NCBI GenBank assembly: GCA_020852775.1
Contig: JADZAD010000039.1
Coordinates: 1 to 19,637, forward strand
Direction of reading: 5' to 3'
DNA length: 19,637 nucleotides
DNA from: Anaerolineae bacterium
GTDB taxonomy: Bacteria > Chloroflexota > Anaerolineae > Aggregatilineales > UBA3940
The notes beneath the pieces were generated by a model. That model worked only from the letters and a program-made list of their open reading frames with translations. It was not told where the DNA came from and did no database searches. Shown one piece after another: positions 7,332 to 15,573 of the stretch. How positions within the stretch are numbered: position 1 is the first letter of the stretch; the number at the start of each line of letters is the position of its first letter. Made by a program: the position numbers and the translations under genes.

Positions 7332-8375
7332 ATGGCCTATACGCCACCGCCTGAGCCCGATACCCCTGCTCTCCCTGCCGCGCAAGGCGTCAGGGGCTGG
7401 TTTGGCTCGACTGCGATCTTCGCCGGGATCATGGCTTGTGCACTCGGCACTGCTGTGATCGTCTCTGCGGTCGGCGGACTGGCGGCCGGGCAGCGTGACC
7501 TTAACATCCACGCCACGCAGACCACCGCGGCGGAACTGGATGCGCAGTTTATACTGGGCCTGAATGACCTGGCTGCCGGTCGTAATGGCCTTGCGGCCCA
7601 GCGATTTCAATGGGTGCTTGAGCGTTCGCCGGACTATCCCGGTGCGGTTGAGGCACTGGCGCAGGCGAATGCGGAGAACCCGGACGTAACGACCGTGCCG
7701 ACCATTCCGCCGAGTTCAGCCGATAGCATCGAGGAACTGTATGCTGAAGCAGATGCGTTCTATGCTGAGGGCCAGTGGGAAAGTACGCTGGCCAGGCTGG
7801 ATGAGCTGATCGCGCTTGACCCGGCTTACCGGCAGGTGGAGGTCAGGGATATGCAGTTTACTGCCTATCAGGAGCTTGGCCTGGCCTATGTTCGTGGAGA
7901 TCGTATCGAGGAAGGGCTGTACCTGCTTGGCCAGGCAGCGCTTATCCGCCCCCTCGATGATCGTACCGCCGGGGAGCGCAATCTCGCCAACCTTTATCTG
8001 ACCGGGCTGACATACTGGGGCCTGAACTGGCCGGTAGCGATCCGCAACCTGCGGGTGATTTACGATGCCGCACCGAACTACCGTGATGTGAGTGATCGGC
8101 TCCTCGAGGCCTATGTGCGATTTGCTGATGAGTTGAGCGCGAACGGGGACACCTGTGGAGCAGAAGCCCAGTATGCAGAGGCGCTGCTGCTTCAGAGCGA
8201 TGAAGTGATCGATGAAAAATACCGGCAAGCCCAGCGTGACTGTGCTAACCCCACCGCCGCGCCAACCCCTACCTTCCCGCCGGTTGAAGGCCTTACCGGG
8301 ACGCCTTCTCTGCCCGCTACGCCGCTGGTGGGCGCGCCCGGCGTAACGAACACGCCTGACGGGGGCATACCTTGA
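7332..8375 (+). CDS. Membrane-anchored TPR-repeat protein
   Basis: A 347-aa protein of unknown specific function. A short Pro-rich cytoplasmic N-terminus is followed by one TM helix (~26-50, Ala/Gly/Val-rich). An exterior helical region (~62-275) contains TPR-like units such as FILGLNDLAAGRNGLAAQRF (73-92) and blocks around AEADAFYAEGQWESTLARL and GLAYVRGDRIEEGLYLLGQA. The tail (~288-347) is rich in Pro and Thr, typical of exterior linkers in Chloroflexota surface proteins. TPRs mediate protein-protein contacts, so a scaffold role at the membrane is plausible. I chose ATG 7332; a TTG in frame at 7317 would add five residues. Neither has a clear Shine-Dalgarno. The stop codon overlaps the -35 of the tRNA-Pro promoter. 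Confidence 0.85.
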   Translation: MAYTPPPEPDTPALPAAQGVRGWFGSTAIFAGIMACALGTAVIVSAVGGLAAGQRDLNIHATQTTAAELDAQFILGLNDLAAGRNGLAAQRFQWVLERSPDYPGAVEALAQANAENPDVTTVPTIPPSSADSIEELYAEADAFYAEGQWESTLARLDELIALDPAYRQVEVRDMQFTAYQELGLAYVRGDRIEEGLYLLGQAALIRPLDDRTAGERNLANLYLTGLTYWGLNWPVAIRNLRVIYDAAPNYRDVSDRLLEAYVRFADELSANGDTCGAEAQYAEALLLQSDEVIDEKYRQAQRDCANPTAAPTPTFPPVEGLTGTPSLPATPLVGAPGVTNTPDGGIP

Positions 8376-8400
8376 TGTTTCAGGAGCCGGCGGCTATACT
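8372..8400 (+). promoter_or_regulatory. Promoter of tRNA-Pro
   Basis: TTGATG (8372-8377, 4 of 6) and TATACT (8395-8400) are separated by exactly 17 bases. The tRNA begins 16 bases after the -10. The -35 overlaps the TGA stop of the TPR gene. Confidence 0.75.
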
Positions 8401-8415
8401 GTGCGTGCAGTTCAG

Positions 8416-8488
8416 CGGGGTGTAGCGCAGTTGGCAGCGCGCTGCGTTTGGGACGCAGAGGTCGCCGGTTCAAGTCCGGCCACCCCGA
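8416..8488 (+). tRNA. tRNA-Pro (anticodon TGG)
   Basis: The cloverleaf is complete. The acceptor stem is CGGGGTG/CACCCCG (8416-8422 with 8481-8487), and the D stem is GCGC/GCGC around AGTTGGCA. The anticodon stem CTGCG/CGCAG carries loop TTTGGGA, giving anticodon TGG at 8449-8451. The T arm is GCCGG/CCGGC with loop TTCAAGT, and the discriminator is A at 8488. No CCA is encoded. It reads CCA, and by wobble other CCN, proline codons. Confidence 0.96.
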
Positions 8489-8502
8489 CAGAGCACGATC
8501 AG

Positions 8503-8540
8503 ACGGGCGAGGAGGAATGAACCTTCTCGCCCGTTTTGTT
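8503..8540 (+). terminator. Terminator of tRNA-Pro, also abutting the 3' end of the minus-strand small gene
   Basis: A 13-bp stem is formed by ACGGGCGAGGAGG (8503-8515) with CCTTCTCGCCCGT (8522-8534), containing one G-T pair and a 6-base loop. TTTTGTTGT follows on the plus strand. On the minus strand it lies 12 bases past the stop of the 66-aa gene but lacks a T-tract in that direction. Confidence 0.88.
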
Positions 8541-8546
8541 GTCACC

Positions 8547-8747
8547 CTAGCGTATGATCACCAGCGACAGGCCGATCAGCAACAGCACCAGTACAACCGC
8601 AATGATGCCAATCCGCTTCAGGTCTTCGACAACATAGCGGTACTCACTGGCAAGGTCAACCGGCCCGGCGGCAGGCTGCTGTGCGGCTGTGGCACTGCGC
8701 GAGAAACGCGAGGGTACTTTGCGGGGGGCTGCATTCTGCTTGGTCAT
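8547..8747 (-). CDS. Small tail-anchored membrane protein
   Basis: This is a 66-aa protein with no recognised family. It has a basic, Ala/Gln-rich N-terminal part (~1-30), a short amphipathic stretch SEYRYVVEDLKRIG (34-47), and a single hydrophobic helix (~48-65) that runs to within one residue of the C-terminus. That layout suggests a tail-anchored protein with its N-terminus in the cytosol. A strong AAGGAGG lies 8 bases before the ATG, so translation is credible despite the size. It starts 29 bases after the sortase stop on the same strand, so the two are probably co-transcribed and it may assist the envelope cluster. The exact function is unknown. Confidence 0.75.
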   Translation of the reverse strand: MTKQNAAPRKVPSRFSRSATAAQQPAAGPVDLASEYRYVVEDLKRIGIIAVVLVLLLIGLSLVIIR

Positions 8748-8776
8748 GGCTTTCTCCTCCTTGAAACGCGGGGAGT

Positions 8777-9712
8777 TTACTCCACCAGTGTGCCAATGAC
8801 GACAATTCGCTGGGAGTTATCCAGATACGGGTAGCATGAGATCAGGGTCACCAGCGCCTCGCGGGTCTGTTCCAGTACGCTGACCTCGGTTGGCTCGACG
8901 ATCCGCGTGGTGTTGACGACATATGTGTAGGTGCGGGTCTGTGTCTCGATGGTGATCTCGTCACCCACTTCAAGCTGGTCAAGGTGGCGGAAGATCTCGC
9001 CGAAGATGTCATTGTGTGCCGAAAGCACCACGTTACCAGTGCTTCCGGGGTTGGCGGAACCGATGTGCTGGCCGACACCTTTCTTCAACTGCTCCCAGCC
9101 GTCCCCCTGTACGATAGGCGCATCGACTGAGAGTGCCGGGACGCGAATACGAAGCGGTGCGGTGGGGCCGGGTGTAGGCACAATCACCGGGCCTGCGAAT
9201 TGCTGTTCCACCACGGGGCGCAGATAGGCAGGCACTTCGTCAAGGTTGGGCTGTGCGCCACCGGGCATCGTCGGGGGGGTATGTCCGCCCGGCAGGACGA
9301 CCGTCGTCAGGACAGGGGTTGGTTCCGGCGTGGGCAGGCTGGCGACGGCCTGCGCTTGCTCCGCCGCGGAAGCGCGGTTGATGTCACGAATGGTCATCGC
9401 GGCGGCCCCGATCAGGGCAACCAGCCCGATGACAGCGGCTACCTCGATCCCCAGCAGCAGGCGGTCTCTCAACGAGCGCGGCCTGCCCTCATGAGGGTCA
9501 TTCTGCAGAAATGACTCGTACTCAATGCCCGGCCCGCCGGGCGTGTCCAACCCTGTTCCATGATCTGTGTCGAGCGCCTCTGACGCGGGGGGGCGCCGCC
9601 CGGTTTCGGCCAGATGGCGCAGACGCTCGGCACGCGCTTCACGTTTGCGTATACGAAGGATTTGCTCCAGTTCGTCGATGGAAAGCTCGTCCACCGTCCG
9701 CCGGTCTTTCAT
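8777..9712 (-). CDS. Sortase family transpeptidase, class D/E-like
   Basis: A 311-aa membrane-bound cysteine transpeptidase that would cleave a C-terminal sorting motif and attach surface proteins to an acceptor. It has an unusually long charged cytoplasmic N-terminus (~1-80, Arg/Glu-rich helix at ~10-35), one TM helix (~84-106) and a Pro/Thr-rich linker (~125-185). The sortase beta-barrel (~187-311) follows. The triad is visible: His233 in VVLSAHND, Cys293 in TLISCYPY and Arg302 in SQRIVVIG. The ISCYPY context resembles class D more than class A. The ATG at 9712 has no ideal Shine-Dalgarno (CAGGG close by, AGGAG 13-17 bases away). It lies 66 bp after the glycosyltransferase and just before the tail-anchored protein, all on the minus strand. 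No LPXTG-type substrate with a following TM and basic tail is seen in this window. Confidence 0.92.
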   Translation of the reverse strand: MKDRRTVDELSIDELEQILRIRKREARAERLRHLAETGRRPPASEALDTDHGTGLDTPGGPGIEYESFLQNDPHEGRPRSLRDRLLLGIEVAAVIGLVALIGAAAMTIRDINRASAAEQAQAVASLPTPEPTPVLTTVVLPGGHTPPTMPGGAQPNLDEVPAYLRPVVEQQFAGPVIVPTPGPTAPLRIRVPALSVDAPIVQGDGWEQLKKGVGQHIGSANPGSTGNVVLSAHNDIFGEIFRHLDQLEVGDEITIETQTRTYTYVVNTTRIVEPTEVSVLEQTREALVTLISCYPYLDNSQRIVVIGTLVE

Positions 9713-9778
9713 ATCCCTGACTCTGCTCCTGTCTCACACTGGCCTGTTGTTTATACCCGGATTCGCCTCCCCGCGCTG

Positions 9779-12520
9779 TCAGCGTATCTGAACCTGCACT
9801 GGCAGGGTGAACGCATCGCCGCCGGCAGCGAGGGGCAGGCGCGTGATCGTCTGTGAGTCGTACAGCCCCACTGCCACTGTCACCGGGCCGAGGTAAGAGA
9901 GCGCCGGGCTCAACTCAATGGTATGGGTATCATGGATGATCTCACCCTCAACCCAGGTTGTTGTAGGCCGGGCATAGCTGGCGGGCGGGCTGTCGCTCTG
10001 TGCAATGAGCGAGCCATCCGGCCTGAGCATGTGCACGAAGACGGTATACTCGCGTGAAAGTGGACTGGTGTTCAGTGCCCGCCAGTACAGCGTGATGGCC
10101 AATGATGAGCCGAGGCTGACAGTCCTCTCCTCAACCTGATATCCCGCCAGCTCGGCAAGATCTCCGATCCGGATATCGAGCGTCTGCGCGCCGCGTGGCA
10201 GTTCCCAGAACAGCCCGGCACGATCGAGTGAGATGTCCCCCAGTGAAATGGCTCCTAATCGCAGGCTGAGAGGCCCCGGAAGCGCGGGGTAAGGCACTTC
10301 GCGGCGCTCGATGATCACATCGCCCGTTTTCCACTCGGTGAGCGGATAGGTGTCTTCCAGAATGCTCCCATTCGCTTCACGCTGGTAGGGGCCGCTTTCA
10401 CCCAGAACGAGCGCTGGCAGACTGGCTTCGGTGAGCGGGCCTATCGCCCGCCAGCGCAGCAGCACCCCCACCGGCTCGCCCGGCATGGCTGTGGGATCCG
10501 GTATAGCGAACGACTCCAGTTGCAGATTGCCTTCCACCGGCTGGCCTTGCGGCACCTGCCAGGGCAGCCCGGTACGCGTCTGGTACGGATCGCGCTCCGG
10601 ATGGGCAGCCTGTATCAGGCGCACTTCACCGAGGGTGTATTCTGTCTGGTCGCCGCCATCCACTGCCAGGCGAGCCTGTGTACCTTCCTCGTACACGCTC
10701 ACGGCCAGCCGGTACGCTACAGGCCATGATCCGACCGGTACAGGTACCAGGTAGAAATTCGTGGTTTCTATGCCGTTCTGCCAGAGCGTGGTGGGCTGGC
10801 GCAGTTCATCGAGTAACAGGCCGTCCGCCGCACTGATGATCTGCCCCTGCGGGTCAAGCAGGCGTACAGAGGCGTGATAGGTCGACTCCGCCGGGCCGTC
10901 CAGCCGCCAGCGCAGCGCCACCGGGATTGCGCCCTCTGCCGCCGAATCGGGCGGGTATGATACGCCGATCAGCTTCAATGGGCCGAAACGTATTTCGACA
11001 GCCGTGTCGTCAGGCAGGTCGCTGGTCGCGTGGTCAAGTGCGTAGGCGCTGACGGTGTACCCCCGGAAGGAGCGCTGCTCAATCAGTGCTCCGGCGCGTT
11101 CGAGCAGGAAGGGCTGCAGCCGGTGTGGGTCGGTGTTCTCCTGCTCCCAGACGACCAGGTACACATGATCCGCGCCTTGTGTGAAGCTGTTCAGGTCGCT
11201 GGTGATACGCTCTCGCGTCTTACCCAGCATCATCTCATAGCGGGCGGAGCCATCGTAGTAGTACTGCACAGAGAGGTCGTTTGGCCCCATCAGTATCACG
11301 TCTCGAGGCCCGGAGACGCCTTCCAGGTAGGCGGCGACGGCGCGGGCGTCGTCCTTGTGGAACGCCTCCGCAAAGTACTGGAGGTTCAATCCTACCCCGA
11401 AGGCGATGAAAAGTGACAGCACCACGCCTCCGCCGAGCAGCCGCAGCGCGGGCCGGATGGAGAAGAGCAGCCTTTCAATGCCCAACCCGATCAGCAGAAA
11501 CAGCGCCCCTGAAAAGACGATCGCATAGCGGGGCTGCACCTGTGGCCAGACCTGCCACAGCCCGAAGCATAGCCCGAGTGGGACCATGCTGTGAAGGATC
11601 AGCGTGCCAGTTTCGTGACGTGTCTGTTGCCTTAGCATAAGGACAAGCAGAGCCACAGCCAACAGCCCCCCCAGAACCGCGCTACTGATTGCGAGCGGTG
11701 GATAGTGCCCCGGCGCTTTCAGGTTCCCGCCGATCAGGAACACCCAGAGTTCGCGGATGAAAGTAAACAGGCCGGGTGGGTGGGCGCGCCAGTCCTGGAG
11801 GTCGGCAGGTGAGTTCAGGCCGATGACGTCAAAATAACGGCTGACATGCCAGACCCACACGCCGAACAACAGGGCTGCAATCCCCTGGCTGGCCAGCCAG
11901 CCGCTGAATGGGAATCGCCTCTGCCGGGTCCATGTCACGAGCAGAAAGAGGTTTGCATAGAGGATGGCGACCGCATTGAAGAAATGCGTGTAAAGCAGCA
12001 GCAGTTCCACCAGCGTGAGTGCTGCCCACGTGCGCCGTGGAATGTCTCCGGGACGCGCCAACTTCTCCAGGACACTGAGCAGCCACAGATACAGCAGGGG
12101 CACCAGCGCATAGGCCCGTGCTTCCTGGCTGTAGGTCACATACAGCGGGGAAAGCGCCATTACGGCCGCAGCACAAAAACCGGCTCGTCGTCCGAACCAG
12201 CGTGTGGCGAGGCGCAGCGCGAAGGCCACGGTCAGCAGTCCGAACAGCAGTGACAGGTAGCGAATACTCAGTTCGCTCGTCCCTGCCAGCCTGATCCAGA
12301 TCGTCAGCAGGGCGTAGTGGCCGGGCGGGTGATTCCAACTGATCGTATTAGGCAGGTCAAGCACGGCGCGCAGGCCGCCTTCAGCGATATGCACGCTCCA
12401 TGCTTCATCCCACCAGATACTCTGATAAGCGATCCGGTACAGGCGTAGCCCGAAAGCAGCCAGCAGCAACAGGACGGGCGGGACGACACGGGTAGGCAGG
12501 TCAGTATATCGTAAGCGCAT
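9779..12520 (-). CDS. PMT/ArnT-like (GT39/GT83-type) membrane glycosyltransferase with large exterior C-terminal region
   Basis: A 913-aa GT-C fold enzyme, expected to use a polyprenyl-phosphate sugar donor and to act on the exterior face of the membrane. The N-terminal half (~1-380) is polytopic. The first exterior loop carries the Asp-Glu pair of the family (WWDEAW, Asp38-Glu39), followed by NHPPGHY (63-69) and SQEARAY (131-137). The remaining ~530 residues are mostly soluble, beta-rich and Thr/Pro/Leu-rich with repeated patterns (GLYD, LRPDGSL, SLAITLYWRA), suggesting several beta-sandwich units outside the cell. ArnT-like enzymes are typically ~550 residues, so the tail is a clear enlargement. 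The substrate is unknown; protein or polysaccharide glycosylation is possible. The ATG at 12520 lacks a clear Shine-Dalgarno. It lies just downstream of the NACHT gene's hairpin and heads the envelope cluster. Confidence 0.85.
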   Translation of the reverse strand: MRLRYTDLPTRVVPPVLLLLAAFGLRLYRIAYQSIWWDEAWSVHIAEGGLRAVLDLPNTISWNHPPGHYALLTIWIRLAGTSELSIRYLSLLFGLLTVAFALRLATRWFGRRAGFCAAAVMALSPLYVTYSQEARAYALVPLLYLWLLSVLEKLARPGDIPRRTWAALTLVELLLLYTHFFNAVAILYANLFLLVTWTRQRRFPFSGWLASQGIAALLFGVWVWHVSRYFDVIGLNSPADLQDWRAHPPGLFTFIRELWVFLIGGNLKAPGHYPPLAISSAVLGGLLAVALLVLMLRQQTRHETGTLILHSMVPLGLCFGLWQVWPQVQPRYAIVFSGALFLLIGLGIERLLFSIRPALRLLGGGVVLSLFIAFGVGLNLQYFAEAFHKDDARAVAAYLEGVSGPRDVILMGPNDLSVQYYYDGSARYEMMLGKTRERITSDLNSFTQGADHVYLVVWEQENTDPHRLQPFLLERAGALIEQRSFRGYTVSAYALDHATSDLPDDTAVEIRFGPLKLIGVSYPPDSAAEGAIPVALRWRLDGPAESTYHASVRLLDPQGQIISAADGLLLDELRQPTTLWQNGIETTNFYLVPVPVGSWPVAYRLAVSVYEEGTQARLAVDGGDQTEYTLGEVRLIQAAHPERDPYQTRTGLPWQVPQGQPVEGNLQLESFAIPDPTAMPGEPVGVLLRWRAIGPLTEASLPALVLGESGPYQREANGSILEDTYPLTEWKTGDVIIERREVPYPALPGPLSLRLGAISLGDISLDRAGLFWELPRGAQTLDIRIGDLAELAGYQVEERTVSLGSSLAITLYWRALNTSPLSREYTVFVHMLRPDGSLIAQSDSPPASYARPTTTWVEGEIIHDTHTIELSPALSYLGPVTVAVGLYDSQTITRLPLAAGGDAFTLPVQVQIR

Positions 12521-12532
12521 ACTTTGAATCAG

Positions 12533-12562
12533 ACCGCCCTGCTCGAAAAAGAGCAGGGCGGT
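12533..12562 (-). terminator. Perfect 12-bp hairpin after the NACHT-FGE gene
   Basis: ACCGCCCTGCTC (12533-12544) is perfectly complementary to GAGCAGGGCGGT (12551-12562) around loop GAAAAA. It lies 26 bases after the stop of the minus-strand NACHT gene and ends 12 bases before the start codon of the next gene. No long T-tract follows on the minus strand, so it terminates only moderately well or has another role. Confidence 0.7.
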
Positions 12563-12588
12563 GTATCAGGCCGGATCATCAGGAGCCG

Positions 12589-15498
12589 TTAACCATCTTT
12601 CGCAACCCGGAAACCGTTGAACGGCATCTGCGTCTCCGGGGCAATCACATGGCGCTGAATGCTGTGAATCGTGCGCTTGGGGCTGTCGTAGCAGCCGCCC
12701 CGCATGATGCGCGCGCCTTTTGTGTTCAGATTCTCATGGCGGTTATCTGTCTTGTACGGGTAATCCAGCGCGAGTGAACTGCACCATTCCCAGACGTTGC
12801 CGGTCATATCGTACAACCCATCTGGCGTGCGGTCTTCCGGGAAGATCCCGACTCCGGTCGTATGGCCGATAGTCGTCTCACGGATGTTGGCGCTGTCATC
12901 TTTGGCCCGGTTGCCCAGCGGGTAACGGCGGCCTTCTGTCCCGGCGGCGGCGAACTCCCATTCGGCCTCCGTGGGGAGCCTGAATCGCTGTCCGGTCTTA
13001 TCTGAGAGCCAGTTGGTATAGGCTATCGCTTCATACCAGGTCACTCCGGAGACCGGGCGATTGGCAACCCCCCAGTTTGGATCATATGCCATACTGCCAC
13101 GGTTCTCCGATCGCTTGCGCCAATCGAGGCCTTCAGGCGTCCAGAAACGCGGATCACGATAGCCATCTTCCAGGAAAGCCCTGAACTGCGCGTTGGTGAT
13201 CGGGTAACGGCTCATGTGAAATGGCTTGACGGTGATGTGCTGTCCGCCGAGTTCAAAAGCCCCTCCCGGGATGCGCTGCATCTCCGGAAGCCGTGAGCAT
13301 ACGCCCGGTCGTGGATCGCCCAGGCGTCCCAGCACATCGGATGCAGCAGCGCGTTCGGATGGCGACAGGTACCCGTTGTTCACCAACTGTGCGAGTTCCT
13401 GTACCACACGGGGGACGATCTTCCTGCCGAGATGCTCATCCTTCTCCGCATCAGAGCGGCCAATGATGTTGAGGATTTCACCCGCCAGCCACATCATGCG
13501 CCAGCGAGTGGTCGTATCAGCGGGTTGTGCCATGCACAGCAGGTTGACGGCATCCAGCGGACGTGTGATTTCGCCGCTGTTATACACGAGATGCCCCACA
13601 GCCAGCAGGATGACCTCGCGCCAGGCATCGCCTCTGGCTGCCAGCGCGGTGATGGTGCGGGCGAATTCCCAGCCGTTGACGATATGCCGTCCGGCCAGAA
13701 ACTCCTGAAAGCCACGATGAGGAAAGGCATAGACCGGTTCGTCATCTGGCCCCTTCCCCCGGCTGACCAGCAGGCCCGACCGCTCCTCTACGTAATTGCA
13801 GAATATCTGTGCTTTACCCCAGTCATCGTCAAGATACGTTTTGAGCACCTTGAGCACCACAGATTGCGGGATGCCTGCGCTCATGCTCCCGCCGGATATT
13901 GCCTCATACGCATCAAAAGCGACCTGTGACAGGCCCGCCATCAGGCGCTGCTCATGGATATTCAGCGCGTCGAGGATACCTTCCTTCCATGAGCCGTTGG
14001 CGGTACGCTTCGTGCGTTGCCACTCCCAGAGTAGCAGTTCGATACAATCGTTGTAAAGCTGGGCACGCTTCCGTGGCAGTTCACCCCGATATGTATGGAT
14101 GACGGCCATCACCGTCAGCAGCAGTGGATTCCGCGGCAGGTCACCAAGATTGCCGGATGCTTCGATAAGTTCCTCGCTGTGGCGGCTCGCCCAGCGCTGA
14201 TTCTTCTCCTGCCCTGCCCGTGCCAGGGTAGTGTACCAGTTACGGATAAACACCTCGATCGAATAGTCGCTCAATGGGGAGATAGCGACCATCGGGAAAC
14301 TCCCCAGACGCCAGGCCGGGTTGATATACGAGAGCGTCCGGCAGGTGACGATATAGCGGTTGCTGTCATGTGTATCCGCGAACGCGGTAATTGCCTCGCG
14401 GATGACCTGCCGCTGATTCTGGTTGGTGATCTCATCAAGGCCATCAAACAGTACGATGCATTGACCAGTATTCAGCTCTTCGCGCACTTCCGCGGCAAGA
14501 TGGGGCTGATCGTCCTGTTTGAACTCCTCAGCGATAAACTCCCAGACCAGGTTGGCTGTCCCACGCTGGGTATTGGGTGGGATTGCCTCCGCCAGTTCGC
14601 GCAGGTTGATGAGGATTGGCAGCAGCGGGCCGTGTGTCCAGCGAGAAGAGCGGCGCCCTGTACCGGATGGCACGTTCAGCCGTTCAAGGTGCTCCCCTTC
14701 TGGCATCAGCCGCGCCCATGCCAGGCAGATCATGAGATAGTTGAGGAAGGTGGACTTGCCGGAGCCCGGGTCGCCCAGGATGACCAGCCGCCGGTTGAGA
14801 ATGGCTGCTTCCATGAGCGGCACGCCGGTACGGGTAGCGTCAGTGCTCTGGTCGAGGTTGTTTGAACGCTGCAGGCGCACGGTGTCGAGTGGCACGTAAA
14901 GAGTCTGCAGCTTCAGGGCCTGCATCGAGTCGATCGTATCACTGGCCCTGATATGCAGTTCTCCCAGCGGGATCCGGTTCGCGGTGATCAGTGTGCGCTT
15001 GAGGTATGTTTCGATCTCAGGGGTCAGCGAGGCCGTCCAACCCCCCGGTCGGCTCTTGCCACCGCGAGTGCCCCTTCCGGGATGGCTGTCTGCACCGGAG
15101 GTGACTGGCGGCTTGAAGATCAATGTACCGGTGTTCTGAATGATGATCTCGCTGTTGTATTGATCATGGGCTGCAGCCCCGCCATTGATGACTGTCTGGT
15201 TATTGTCACCCACCATTGCGAACGGGGCGGCATCTCCACTGACGACGGTGAGATTGCCTGAAGAGCTCATCTGTGCCTGCAACTCTTCCAGTTCCTGCTG
15301 CATCATCTCTTCGAGCCGGGAGATCGTCTGCGACAGTTTCGCCATATAGACGGTGTTATCGTCCTGTGGGGTTGTGCTGGTGACGTCCGCCTCACGGCGA
15401 AGATCGGCAAGGGTACGCTGCCAGCGCCGCAGAACAGCCAGCAGGGCAGGTTGTTTGCCGTGCTCATCTGGGGAGGTGGAGGGAGGTGCGGCTGTCAT
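12589..15498 (-). CDS. NACHT (STAND) ATPase with C-terminal FGE-sulfatase/C-type-lectin-like domain
   Basis: A 969-aa STAND P-loop ATPase; members act as signal-triggered switches, often in anti-phage or programmed-death pathways. In order: a helical N-terminus with a coiled coil (~50-77), then a Gly/Asn-rich beta-prone motif (81-100, shared with the divergent neighbour) and an Asn/Ile strand region to ~128. The NACHT module follows, with Walker A GDPGSGKS (242-249), Walker B VLFDGLDE (Asp352, Asp355, Glu356), a sensor-like YIVTCRT (382-388) and the winged-helix motif FPHRGFQEFLAG (592-603). An FGE-sulfatase-like domain ends the protein (~737-967, RLPTEAEWEFAAAG, MTGNVWEWC, terminal GFRVA). 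The catalytic Cys pair of true formylglycine-generating enzyme is absent, so this is likely a binding or sensor fold. I chose ATG 15498; the TTG at 15501 is the alternative. A perfect hairpin follows the stop. Confidence 0.9.
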   Translation of the reverse strand: MTAAPPSTSPDEHGKQPALLAVLRRWQRTLADLRREADVTSTTPQDDNTVYMAKLSQTISRLEEMMQQELEELQAQMSSSGNLTVVSGDAAPFAMVGDNNQTVINGGAAAHDQYNSEIIIQNTGTLIFKPPVTSGADSHPGRGTRGGKSRPGGWTASLTPEIETYLKRTLITANRIPLGELHIRASDTIDSMQALKLQTLYVPLDTVRLQRSNNLDQSTDATRTGVPLMEAAILNRRLVILGDPGSGKSTFLNYLMICLAWARLMPEGEHLERLNVPSGTGRRSSRWTHGPLLPILINLRELAEAIPPNTQRGTANLVWEFIAEEFKQDDQPHLAAEVREELNTGQCIVLFDGLDEITNQNQRQVIREAITAFADTHDSNRYIVTCRTLSYINPAWRLGSFPMVAISPLSDYSIEVFIRNWYTTLARAGQEKNQRWASRHSEELIEASGNLGDLPRNPLLLTVMAVIHTYRGELPRKRAQLYNDCIELLLWEWQRTKRTANGSWKEGILDALNIHEQRLMAGLSQVAFDAYEAISGGSMSAGIPQSVVLKVLKTYLDDDWGKAQIFCNYVEERSGLLVSRGKGPDDEPVYAFPHRGFQEFLAGRHIVNGWEFARTITALAARGDAWREVILLAVGHLVYNSGEITRPLDAVNLLCMAQPADTTTRWRMMWLAGEILNIIGRSDAEKDEHLGRKIVPRVVQELAQLVNNGYLSPSERAAASDVLGRLGDPRPGVCSRLPEMQRIPGGAFELGGQHITVKPFHMSRYPITNAQFRAFLEDGYRDPRFWTPEGLDWRKRSENRGSMAYDPNWGVANRPVSGVTWYEAIAYTNWLSDKTGQRFRLPTEAEWEFAAAGTEGRRYPLGNRAKDDSANIRETTIGHTTGVGIFPEDRTPDGLYDMTGNVWEWCSSLALDYPYKTDNRHENLNTKGARIMRGGCYDSPKRTIHSIQRHVIAPETQMPFNGFRVAKDG

Positions 15499-15573
15499 CA
15501 AGAGTATTGCCCCGTCCTGTGAATTCTCCTAGAATGGAGGGTACTTCACGTATCCTAGTATAAGGGAAGCTGA
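15499..15573. promoter_or_regulatory. Divergent promoter region between NACHT-FGE and the small protein
   Basis: This 75-bp gap separates two genes pointing away from each other. On the minus strand, TTGGTC (15580-15585, just inside the small gene) and TATACT (15557-15562) are 17 bases apart. They could drive the NACHT gene with a leader of about 50-60 bases. On the plus strand, TATAAG (15559-15564) and TATCCT (15551-15556) are -10-like but lack convincing -35 boxes, and TATAAG would leave an almost leaderless mRNA. The opposing signals overlap, so co-regulation of the pair is plausible. Confidence 0.45.

Noticed and set aside
8290..8375. LPATP near the C-terminus of the TPR protein as a sortase signal
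   Set aside because: No hydrophobic helix or basic tail follows it; it belongs to a Pro/Thr-rich linker.
12589..13290. Functional formylglycine-generating (sulfatase-activating) enzyme
   Set aside because: The catalytic cysteine pair after the RGGS motif is missing and the domain is fused to a NACHT ATPase; no sulfatase gene is nearby.
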